Of a stretch of DNA of 64,000 nucleotides, positions 46,090 to 55,735 are shown piece by piece; the stretch's first letter is position 1, and each line of letters opens with the position of its first letter. This DNA comes from Odontesthes bonariensis (Eukaryota > Chordata > Actinopteri > Atheriniformes > Atherinopsidae): assembly GCF_027942865.1 (NCBI RefSeq), contig NC_134519.1, positions 36,668,941-36,732,940 on the forward strand. Direction: 5' to 3'. A program made the translations under genes and the position numbers. The notes under the pieces are model-generated. The model was given only the letters and a program-made list of their open reading frames with translations. It had not been told where the DNA came from and ran no database searches.

Positions 46090-47390
46090 CGTCCTCTCCT
46101 TGTTTTAGTCCGTCATGGTCCTGATGCCTTTCCACATGTTACGTGGATTGTTGTCGTTGAATAAATCACAAGGCTCCTCAATGCGCTGTTTGTACCGGAA
46201 CTTTGCCAGCTGGATGCCCTTTTTTAGTTCTTTCCGGGCCCTGCTTTAAGCCAGCCAGATCTGTTGGCAGCATCCCAGGCTTTAAGCAGGGCCCTCACTG
46301 TACTATCTACCCATGCAGGGCCGCTGACAGGTTTGGCTGGGCCCGGGTCAAAATTCTCTGAATGGGCCCCCCCGCCCAGTCTAAACGAAAGTTACTGGCT
46401 ACCCCAAAACGTCACGTTTATAACCCATTCGTTACATTCAACTCTATCTAAATGGCAATTTCACTACTATTTTACTGGCTTATTTTAAACAAAATAAGGT
46501 TAAACCAGAGTCGTGTTACACTGGCTGTCATTCAGCTGACCGGGAATGATTCTCAAATCAATTCAGCCTGATTGGCGTGCGTGCCTGAAACATTTGGACA
46601 TATTTGCGGACTAATGCGCATATTCCTTTTTTTTTAAATTTTTTTTTTTTTTTTAGGCCACCCTATTCCTGGGCCCGGGACAAAATACCCGTTTGTCCCC
46701 CCCTATCGGCGGGCCTGTACCCATGGCTTCTCATTGGGAAACACTCTGATTGTCTTTGTGGGTAGAATAGCATCAGTGCAGAAGCTAATATAGGACGGCA
46801 CAGGTGATGTGAATTCCTCAAGATCAGCTCTCTCTTTTAGCACTCCCCACTAACACTCCCCAAGGCTGAAGAAGCCTCCTCAGTCCAAACCTTTATGGTT
46901 CTGGTGGTTGGTTTGGTCCTGCAGATCAGAGGTCTGTAGGCAGGGAGCAGCTCCACAGAGATGTGAGCTGCCAAAGTGAGGAGCTGCTGCAGCCTTGTAT
47001 GCTCCTGGAATATTGCAATAAACCTGGTCCAGTGTATTATTATCTCTGGTCGGAAAGTTGATGAACTTGTGGAATTTGGGGAACACAGCTTTTAATTCCA
47101 CATGGTTAAAGTCTCCAGCCACGATCACAGCAGCCTCTGGCAGTACAGCTCCTCCTGCGCTAACTTAGCATTAGCTTGCGGTGCGATGTAGGCCGCTACG
47201 ATCATAACAGAGCGGAGTTCTCTAACCAGCTTGAACGGTCTGTACTTCATTGCCAGGTATTCAAAATCGGGGGAGCAGAATGTTTCAATAGTGTTTGTAG
47301 CTGTTCACCACGAGTTATGAATGTACAGTGCAAAACCTCCGCCTTTGGTCTTGCCTGAAGCTGCGGTCCTGTCGGACCAGAACAGAGATA
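46090..47390 (-). mobile_element. Rex1-like LINE fragment (endonuclease end)
   Basis: Minus-strand APE endonuclease piece at 46880-47128 reads IVAGDFNHVELKAVFPKF and NTLDQVYCNIPGAYKAA. It continues SPVPSYISFCTDAILPTKTI (46730-46850) and, beyond a hAT insertion, ELKKGIQLAKFRYKQRIEE and NMWKGIRTMTD (46100-46260). This order matches Rex1/Babar-type fish LINEs before the RT domain. It has stops and shifts, and RT is absent. Confidence 0.72.
46316..46717. mobile_element. hAT MITE inside the Rex1-like LINE
   Basis: A 402-bp element with ends CAGGGCCGCTGACAGG and CTATCGGCGGGCCTG and a perfect 8-bp duplication TACCCATG (46308-46315, 46718-46725). Removing it with one duplication rejoins the LINE frame (NEKPW to VDSTVRALLKA). 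No coding capacity. Confidence 0.88.
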
Positions 47391-47528
47391 CTTTATTTAT
47401 CCCAAAGGAAAATTAAGGTAGAACTCAAACTGAAACAATGGAATAAACTCACTTCAGCCATTCAGAAAAACATCCCCATAACTCAAACAATACACTTAAG
47501 CAAAGGAGCTGAATCCAGAGCGAGGCAT
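47385..47528 (-). mobile_element. Possible LINE 3' tail
   Basis: Read on the minus strand, AATTTTCCTTTGGGATAAA followed by TAAAGTATCT resembles the common 3' tail of fish LINEs of the Rex1 type. About 115 bases of unassigned sequence precede it. It sits between the Rex1-like endonuclease piece and Rex3. Confidence 0.35.
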
Positions 47529-49164
47529 GAGGAAACTCATTTCGGCCGCTTGTATTCGCGATCTCGTTCTTTCGGTCACTACCCACAGCTCGTGACCATA
47601 GGTGAGGGTAGGAACATAGATTGACCGGTAAATCGAGAGCTTCACCTTCTGCCTCAGCTCCTTCTTCACCACGACGGGCCGGTGCAGAGCCGCATCACTG
47701 CAGACGCCGCACCGATCCGCCTGTTAATCTCCTGCTCCAATCGTCCCTCACTCGTGAACAAGACCATGAGATACTTGAACTCCTCCACTTGGGGAAGGAT
47801 CTCATTCCCGACCCGGAGAGGGCATTCCACCCTTTTCTGGCTGAGGACCATGGTCTCAGATTTGGAGGTGCTGATTCTCATCCCAGCCGCTTCACACTCG
47901 GCTGCGAACCGCTCCAGTGAGAGCTGAAGGTCACGGCCCGACGACGCCAACAGAACCGCATCGTCTGCAAAAAGCAGAGACCCGATTCTGAGGTCGCCAA
48001 AACGGACCCCCTCAACGCCCTGGCTGCGCCTAGAAATTCCGTCCATAAAAATTATGAACAAAATCGGTGACAAAGGGCAGCCTCACAGGAAACATGTCCG
48101 ACTTACTGCTGGCAATGCGGACCAAACTCTGACACCGGTCATACAGAGACCGAACAGCCCATATCAAGGAGTCCGGCACTCCATACTCCCGGAGCACCCC
48201 CCACAAGAGTCCCCGAGGGACACGGTCGAACGCCTTCTCCAAGTCCACAAAACACATGTAGACCGGTTGGGCGAACTCCCATGCACCCTCCAGGATCCTG
48301 CCGAGGGTATAGAGCTGGTCCACTGTTCCACAGCCAGGACGAAAACCACACTGCACCTCCTGAATCCGAGATTCGACTATCCGGCGGATCCTCCTCTCCA
48401 GTACCCCCGAATAGACCTTACCAGGGAGGCTGAGGAGTGTGATCCCCCTATAGTTGGAACACACCCTCCGGTCCCCCTTTTTAAAGAGGGGGACCACCAC
48501 CCCGATCTGCCAGTCCAGAGGCACTGCCCCCGATGTCCACGCGATGCTGCAGAGGTGTGTCAACCAAGACAGCCCTACAACATCCAGAGCTTTGAGGAAC
48601 TCAGGACAGACCTCATCCACCCCCGGGGCCTTGCCACCGAGGAGTTTTTTAACCACCTCGGCAACCTCAGCCCCAGAAATGGGAGGCCCCACGTCCGAGC
48701 TCCCCAACTCTGCTTCCTCATTGGAAGGCGTGTCGGTAGGATTGAGGAGGCCCTCGAAGTATTACCCCCACCGACTCACGACGTCCCTAGTTGAGGTCAG
48801 CAGAGCCCTGCCCTCACCATACACGGTGTTGACGGTGCACCGCTTCCCCCCCCTGAGCCGCCGGATGGTGGACCAGAAACTCCTCGAGGCCGTCCGGAAG
48901 TCATTCTCCATGGCCTCCCCGAACTCCTCCCAAGCCCGAGTTTTTGCCTCAGCAACCGCCGAGGCCGCGTTCCGCTTGGCCTGTCGGTACCCATCAGCTG
49001 CTTCCAGAGTCCCACTGGCCAAAAAGGCCCGATAGGACTCCTTCTTCAGCTTGACGGCTTCCCTCACCACTGGCTTCCACCAGCGGGTTCGAGGGTTGCC
49101 GCGACGACAGGCACCGACCACCTTACGGCCAGAGCTCCGGTCGGCCGCCAATGGAGGCACAGAA

Positions 49165-49218
49165 CAAAAAGGGTGGGTACTCCAAAAAGGGTGGGTACTC
49201 CAAAAAGGGTGGGTACTC
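49165..49218 (-). repeat. Triplicated 18-bp unit inside Rex3 endonuclease
   Basis: Three exact copies of CAAAAAGGGTGGGTACTC on the plus strand; on the minus strand each encodes EYPPFL. It lies at the junction where most of the endonuclease C-terminal half is missing. Confidence 0.95.
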
Positions 49219-49875
49219 TGAACTGCCGTTCGGTGCATAAGCACAAACAACAGTCAGGACCCGTCCCCCCACCCTAAGGCGGAGGGAGGCTACCGTCTCG
49301 TCTACCGGGGTAAACCCCAATGTACAGGCGCACAGCCGGGGGGCAATAAGTATGCCCACACCTGCTCTACGCCTCTCACCGTGGGCAACTCCATAGTGGA
49401 AGAGAGTCCAACCCCTCTCGAGGAGGCTGGTTCCGGAGCCCAAGCCATGCGTCGAGGTGAGTCCGACTATATCTAGCCGGAACCGCTCAGCCTCGCGCAC
49501 CAGCTCAGGCTCCTTCCCCAGCAGAGAGGTGACGTTCCACGTCCCAAGAGCCAGCTTCAGTAGCCGAGGATCAGACCGCCAAGGTCTCTGCCTTTGGCTG
49601 CCACCCAGCTCACAATGCACCCGACCCCCATGGCCTCTCCCACGGGTGGTGAGCCCGTCAGAAGGGGGACCCGTGTCGTTTCTTCGGGCTGTGCCCGACC
49701 GAGCCCCACGGGCACAGACCCGGCCACCAGGCGCCCCCCATGCTGGGCCCCACCCCTGGGCCTGGCTCCAGGGGGAGGCCCCGGTAACCCACGTCCGGGC
49801 AAGGGTACACGGTGTCCAAAAATATTCATCATCATAGGGGTTTTATGAGCTGTTCTTTGTCTGGTCCCTCATCTA

Positions 49876-49998
49876 GGATCTGTTTGCCATGGGTGACCCT
49901 GCCAGGGGCTTAAAGCCCCAGACAACATAGCTCCCAGACCCATTGGGGCACGCAAACCCCCCCACCACGATAAGGTGACAGCTCATGGGGGGGAGGCA
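49876..49998 (-). ncRNA. Structured 5' leader of Rex3
   Basis: The leader can fold: GTTTGC and GCAAAC at the two ends pair, an inner GGGTC/GACCC-type stem follows, and GGGGCTTTAAGCCCC forms a hairpin. It is GC-rich with no open frame. Some RTE and R2 elements carry HDV-like self-cleaving ribozymes at this position; whether this leader is one is inference. Confidence 0.35.
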
Positions 49999-50327
49999 TG
50001 AAATTCTTCTACAGAAATGAACTTGTACAAATGAGAAACCTCATAGAAACCTATTGAAAAGCATTTGTGTTTGTGTAAGGAAACATCCATATTCATGCGT
50101 ATGGTTTGACCGGCTGCATTACAGCAGGGGGATTTCTGGCGGGTTTAGGTTCCGAAAAATTTTGACATTTCTACTTTAAAAAGAATATTATAACAATGTA
50201 ATGCTATACAATAAACAATAATCGTACACAGTGGCATGCAAAAGCTTTGGCACTACAGCCCAAAATCCCTCTCAGTGTGTAAAGTGAGTAAAGTATTAGT
50301 TATTAGGCATTATCAGGTGGTGGAGGA

Positions 50328-50706
50328 AGGCTGCACGGTGGTGTGGTGGTCAGCACCGTTGCCTCACAGCAAGAAGGTTCCAGGTTCAACTCCCGGCTGG
50401 TTCTTTCTGTGTGGAGTCTGCATGTTCTCCCTGTGTATGCGTGGGTTTCTCTCCGGGTACTCCGGCTTCCTCCCACTGTCCAGAAACATGCAGGTTAGGT
50501 TAACTGGTGTCTCTAAAATTGTCCTTAGGAGTTAGTGTGTGTGGTTGTTTGTCTCATTTGTCTCTGTGTGGCCCTGTGATGGACTGGCGACCTGTACAGG
50601 GTGAACCCCGCCTCTCGCCCAATGACTGCTGGGATAGGCTCCAGCCCCCCCGCGACCCAACTGACGGATTCAGCGGGTGTAGAAAATGGATGGATGGATG
50701 GATGGA
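50328..50706 (+). mobile_element. tRNA-derived SINE, complete copy with 13-bp target duplication
   Basis: A 379-bp element flanked by a perfect 13-bp repeat AGGTGGTGGAGGA (50315-50327, 50707-50719). The head has an A-box-like TGGTCAGCACC and a B-box-like GGTTCAACTCC, the pol III promoter of a tRNA-derived SINE. The body ends with GGGATAGGCTCCAGCC and a GGATGGATGG tail. The tail suggests mobilisation by an RTE-type LINE; that is inference. It is not a tRNA gene: no cloverleaf is closed. Confidence 0.85.
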
Positions 50707-50719
50707 AGGTGGTGGAGGA

Positions 50720-52181
50720 TATTGTAACACTGTGTGGCCTTTTGATTTTCAAGTGTCAGTAAAACAACAAATGTTGGTTGCCATGCTGCACGGGTGAAAA
50801 CTGATTAGAATTTGGTATATGTCACATCTCCCCTTTTAAAGGTAAAAGTTACACTTAAACTACAGTGCTAATGCTGGAGAAAACAGTGTCAAATAGAATT
50901 CTTATGATCGCCAACTTTGACCCCCTCTAAATTTGTTTAGGCCATTGTGCATTTTCTCTAACATTTCAAATCATAGAGACAGAGGATCACAATTAGATTT
51001 TTTTCCTTCAGCAGTCCATCCTGTTCAGCTCCATGAAATAGTCCAATTGGCCCTGCTAAATGGCTAACCTGATTTGACCTAATCTCTGACAAACTACAGG
51101 AACTGTAGCTCTGTACTTTGCTGTTGAGCAGATTTGAGGTGTTGCAACTGGTCTGCCATCTTGTAAGACTGTAGCACCCATGCCATCCTTTGACGCGTTC
51201 ATTTGAAGTCTCACTTCCTTTTAAAAAGTCTAAATAGATCCTTGGTATAGCAAATGTGTTTGGCATAAACGGTATTCAGATTACAATTCTGCTGTAACAA
51301 TGTTGGACAGGACAAGGTGTTGAAAAAAAAAAGTCTAAATAGGCTAGCGCAAACCCTAGTCCAGTTGTTCTCTTGGTCTTTTTTGGTTCTATTTGATCTG
51401 CTTCCTCATTTGTTTTGTCCTATTTGAACTCATTGTAGTAGGTGTCTTTGTGATACACTTGCCTAAACCAGGCTGGGAGTGAATCTAGTGAGGTAATTCA
51501 CAATGGCAAGAATTGTCTGCAGCTCTACCTTTTTTCCGGTGGGTGCGTGTCACAGATTGCTTTCACCTTAAAGGGGTCTTGTTTCATCTTGCTGAGCATG
51601 GCTCTGAGGTTATGGCTGTGCCTTTCTTTTTTTCACTGAAAGACATTGATGTTGTCCATTACACCAGACGGCCAACCTAGACCATCATACATCTTGTCAA
51701 TTTTTATCCTGTGCTATCACAATTACAAAGGAAAAACTGAGGAAACTATTTCCCTAATATGGTGTGAGGAATAATGAGCAATAAACTCCTCTCTGAGCTT
51801 GATGGCCCCAAAGCCTGATCTTGCATCTAATATACTCAAAAGTATTGTACTCCATCCACGTTGCATATTACGTTGTTTAGCGGGTGGCTTTATTGTCACT
51901 TTAAGTACCGAAAGTCCAGAAAAAGATTGCGTGTTTAGTTTTTTTTTTTGCATATTACTAGTCCACTGACCCTCTAGATTCCCACAGTAACTTTATGTGT
52001 AGGTTTCTCTTTTTTCATTTAGTCTGTTTCTGTCCTGAGACAGTTTCGGAGGGAAAATGGCAGCCTCCTTTATGGACAAGCCTTCGGTGTTGCATTGACA
52101 TCTATCCAGAAACTGCACTCTCCCTGGAGTTCACCAATGCTTTTGAAAACATCCAAATACAAACTAATATGTCTTTGCACT
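50720..52181. other. No gene seen
   Basis: Unique-looking AT-rich sequence with chance frames only. Confidence 0.45.
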
Positions 52182-52359
52182 GAGTGTGTTGGGATCCGTT
52201 TGCGTCAGTTCCTCAGTCTTTCCTCTAGATGGCGCCAATGAGCAGGGTTGGGCCACAGGCTCTGCAGGTGCGTTTTCCTTCGCACTCATCTACCCTCGTC
52301 AGAGGAGGATAAGAGGTGTCGGCCAGCACTTCGACACCAGAGTGTTTTACCGTCGTGGT

Positions 52360-53886
52360 CAGTGATGGCAAAATGAGGCTTTTTGAAGCATTGAATCATT
52401 TTGAAGCATTTTGTCATAAAGTGGTTCACTTCCCGAAGCTTCATTCAATTCCCTTGGGTGACATCTACTGGCAGTAGCGATTATTGCACCAAATGAAGCC
52501 CTGCGAATCTCTTGTGTGTATAATAACACTTATGTATGTATGTGTGTTGTACATATGTCTTTTTAGTACCTCATTAAAGATTCTGAGTAATTTACCCATG
52601 AAACAATAATAATTTAAAAACAATGTTTGGTTTGTCATTCATATTTTCTTTGGGAGTGTGCTTGGTGTAATAAAGAGGGCGCCTGTGTTACTTCAGGTGT
52701 TTTTATTTAAGAAAAGTAATTTTTGCACAGTAGAAGGGCTCAAACGGTTTCTTTTTTTTTTTAGACAATTTTTCCAGCTTTGGAAAATACTCTGTCACAG
52801 GGAACAGAGGAGGCTGGTGTGACAAGGAACAGTTTGGCTAGGTGCTGTAGGTTTGGATACAGTTTTGTGCTGTGCCCAATATTTCAGTGGATCCTCTGCT
52901 CGGTCCAGAGCACTATATAACCTCCACTATAGCATCTGCTGTGGCTTTTTTCCATCCTCTGCATCATTGTCCAGAAGCTTCCACAGATTCTCCTTTTCTT
53001 CCACATACCTCTTCTCCACCATGGCCTTAACTGTATTCCTACTTGGAATGGTGTATGTAGGATCCAGTTTTGCCAAAAATGCCCTGAATCCAGGATGATC
53101 CACCACAGTGAAAGGCTTGGAGTCCTTCACTATGAAGTCCACAAGAGGTTCATCAAGCTCTTGCTTCCTGGATCCTAAAAAAAGAAAAAAAAAACATGAA
53201 TAAAGAAAAGTAACTTACACACATTTAATTGACATTCTTTCTGATTCTCCATGTATATCTATGTGGCGCTTACCTTGATTGGTGGCACGAGGCTGAGTGC
53301 TCTCGTGTTTGGCTTTATAATGCCTCAGCATTGATGACGTATTATTATACATCAGCAGCTGGGGGCAAAGCAAACACTGCACCTGTAGAACCAAAGTAAC
53401 AACCTGTTAATACGTTATTCATCTTAGCTATTATGTATTTGGCGTCAGTAAGAACTGCACCTCTTGCATAACATCATGCCATACCATGACTATCACACTA
53501 CTGCATAGTAGGCTATAGGCTTTCTAATGAACACTTTGAATTTACATTACCTTATTAGGTGGCACCAAATCGAAATATTCTCAAACTTTAGAACGCTTGG
53601 TTGCTCCATGACAGAATAATCCAAAACTCCGAATATCAAAAAACGAGAGCTGTTCGTAACGTATAATACGTGTAGACCGGGGACATGAACCGGGGCTTCA
53701 GCCATCTTGAATACACTGAATCGCGGCAAATGTTCAAAGCTCCGCCTATCAACTCGAAGCAGTGAAGTGGTTCAAACGTCATCAGTGACGTCACATGAAG
53801 CAAGCTCCGGCCCACTGCTTCACCATAACTACCCTGTCCAGTTTGAAGCGTGCTTCGAAGCTTCGGTGTTGGAGGTAACATCCCTG
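52360..53886 (-). mobile_element. hAT element with BED-finger exons, truncated
   Basis: Ends CAGTGATG and CATCCCTG with 8-bp duplication GTCGTGGT (52352-52359, 53887-53894). It carries three minus-strand exons of a hAT transposase; the region for the RNase H-like catalytic core is absent. It is inserted in the solo LTR. Confidence 0.88.
52927..53609 (-). pseudogene. hAT transposase N-terminus (BED zinc finger)
   Basis: Exon 53551-53609 starts MEQPSVLKF, then a 2-base insertion shifts it from EYFDLVPPNK. Exon 53274-53382 encodes the BED finger: VQCLLCPQ (C-x2-C) and LRHYKAKH (H-x4-H). Exon 52927-53174 continues DFIVKDSKPFTVVDHPGFRA and DPTYTIPSRNTV, the conserved stretch before the hAT core. 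Splice sites are canonical and phases agree. A stop ends the protein long before the catalytic residues. BED fingers bind the subterminal DNA of hAT elements. Confidence 0.82.
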
Positions 53887-54493
53887 GTCGTGGTAACTCT
53901 AGCCCTCCGTACCTGTGAATTCTGTGTTCAATCTTCTTACTGAAGACTTAATTCCGTGTTCTCGTTCCCTGTTTCAGGTTTTTCTCCTGTCGATGGTCTG
54001 TACTCGGTTCCAGTTCCCTGGAAACCCCAATAACTTACAAGACTCTCCGTCCTCCTGGTTTATTTCAACCACTGCTGGCAAGACTGGACTCCTCATTCCT
54101 CATATTCACCTGCAGAACCAGATTCTAACCTGATCCGTTGGTCAAACCATCCTCCGTGACCGTTTTCCTGGACTCCTCCCGGTACAGTTCACTCTTCATT
54201 TTCAACCATTCAGATCCTTCTCACCTTCCCCTGGTGGACATCAATCAACCATCAAGCAAGCATCCATTTAATATCCACTGTAACTGTCTGATTTCCACTC
54301 ATCATTCACCTGTTTGTCTCCAGAGCCTCCTGCGCATGCGCCGTACGTACCAGCCCCGGACCGTTGCCCCAGAGAATCTTCATCATTTGCACATTTTTCT
54401 AATTATTGTAAATAAACCCTTTTTACCGATACTGGTCTTCCTTGGGTTTTTCTGCATGTAGGTCAAACAACTGTCCAGAATCATGACAGAGTG

Positions 54494-55039
54494 ACGCAGT
54501 GTTTGTTGGTGGAGCTGGTGTAGGGAGAGCAGGGCCTTGCCACTGCTCGAGCCACATATTGTTTAGGGCCAGAATGAACTCTGTCTACACAATGACGAAG
54601 ATGTAGCAGCATTCTCAGACAGCAGGTTCCAGATAGAGATTAGGTTTGGGCCACATACACACAGAATGATATCAAGAGGTATAAGAAGGTCTCACAAACT
54701 CAGGTCACTGGAAATTTCCGTGCATGCTGCCATGTACATGTCTCTGTCGTTCTGATCAATAAATTCCACATAAGAGGCTGCAAAGGTGAGTCCAACTCCT
54801 TTTTCTCCACAACACTGGTGACTCCATACAGCACCTTGACAGCCGAGAGCTTTACATCTTTTGAAGCCTGGAATGGTTGGACTGCTGCAGTCCACAATGT
54901 ATAAATTCTGTGTAATTGATCTGTCTCTGTATTTGTAAACATCTAATATTGATCTTGTACATTGTCCTAGTCCTATGTCTGCTTATGCCACATCCTCATC
55001 CTCCTCTTCCGCTATGTCCACAGGAGCCATGATTCAGAA
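54494..55039. other. Unassigned stretch, no gene seen
   Basis: Contains AATAAATTCC near 54757 followed by CTGGTGACTCC near 54824, faintly like an LTR end and primer site, but nothing else supports this. Two minus-strand frames of about 70-80 codons have no recognisable domain. Confidence 0.3.
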
Positions 55040-55331
55040 TCTTCATTACTGTGCAGTATGAGTTGTCTGCAAGTTCTTGGTCCTGCGCTTGGCTCACGCC
55101 AGGCACCCCTGGTTCCCTGCCTCCTTCTCACTGTGGGGGGTCTACCAGGGGCTCCTCTGTTGTCTGCTGGGCTGGAGCGTGGCTTTCGTATGATGGGCTG
55201 TCTGGTTTCTCCTTACCTCATGGGTTTTGTTGGTTGCCCTGGTTGGGGGGCCTTTTCTGTCTGCTCCTGATCTCTGGAGTGGGGTGTGGTTGCGGCCCCC
55301 TTGCCCCATTATAAGCTATAACTGGATTGCT

Positions 55332-55377
<46 letters not shown>

Positions 55378-55735
55378 ACATGCACAAGCATTCATTCACT
55401 CACATACTCACCCCACTGTTACAATGCGACTTTTGGCTTTAATAATAATCATTCACTATAGTGACTTTCCTTCTCATATACTTGCTGCTGGTGATGTTGT
55501 TGCTGTTTGTTTGTTCGTTGTGTGTTTCTTTTCATTTATGCTGCTGCAGGTGCTCCTGACGATCCCATACATGGCCACAGTTTGCTTTGTTTTCCCTCCA
55601 CAGATGCAGCAGTTGGTTACCTGGTTTTTGGATGGACATTTTTTTCAAACTCTCTACTTTCCTCCCTCCACACTAGCCCTCTTTCTTTGATTTATCCTTT
55701 CAAGTATCTATAAATAATAAAATAAAACTCAAAAT
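55040..55735 (+). mobile_element. L1-like LINE 3' UTR copy
   Basis: The plus-strand sequence around ACTTGCTGCTGGTGATGTTG and GCAGGTGCTCCTGACGAT matches the 3' UTR of the L1-like element at 4771-5490 read on the minus strand. It ends AATAATAAAATAAAACT. It includes a (CTAT)11 microsatellite at 55333-55376. No coding part is present. Confidence 0.65.

Larger units (their letters stand above)
47529..49998 (-). mobile_element. Rex3 (RTE clade) LINE with intact 5' end, missing 3' end
   Basis: Minus-strand element. Its 5' leader (TGAGCTGTCACCTTATCGTG) is at 49998-49840, endonuclease at 49620-49123, RT at 48707-48030 and 48073-47690. The sites matching the published Rex3 PCR primers (CGGTGACAAAGGGCAGCC at 48066; CTGGCAGATCGGGGTGGTGG, complement near 48511) confirm the family. 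RT motifs include KAPGVDEVCPEFLK, CSNYRGITLLSLPGK, DLEKAFDRVPR and LFADDAVLLASS. The EN domain is largely deleted, RT motif B is broken, and the 3' ~500 bp and tail are absent, so it is dead. Usually Rex3 copies lose the 5' end, not the 3' end. Confidence 0.92.
52187..54488 (+). mobile_element. Solo LTR of a gypsy/ERV-like element, split by a hAT
   Basis: TGTTGGGATCCG to ATCATGACA, with a perfect 5-bp duplication GAGTG (52182-52186, 54489-54493). Without the inserted hAT and its duplication the LTR is about 767 bp. An AATAAA lies near 54411 (GTAAATAAACCC), about 75 bases before the end, as expected. No internal region is present, so it arose by recombination between two LTRs. The 5-bp duplication suits Ty3/gypsy; an ERV is possible. 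Confidence 0.8.

Noticed and set aside
48054..49035. Long plus-strand frames of up to 246 codons
   Set aside because: They are antisense shadows of GC-rich Rex3 coding sequence.
50328..50400. tRNA gene-like A and B boxes
   Set aside because: They belong to a SINE head; no acceptor stem or cloverleaf is closed and the element has SINE body, tail and target duplications.
54692..54942. Two overlapping minus-strand frames of about 67-80 codons
   Set aside because: No domain, no splice support, and the two frames overlap in different registers, as expected by chance.
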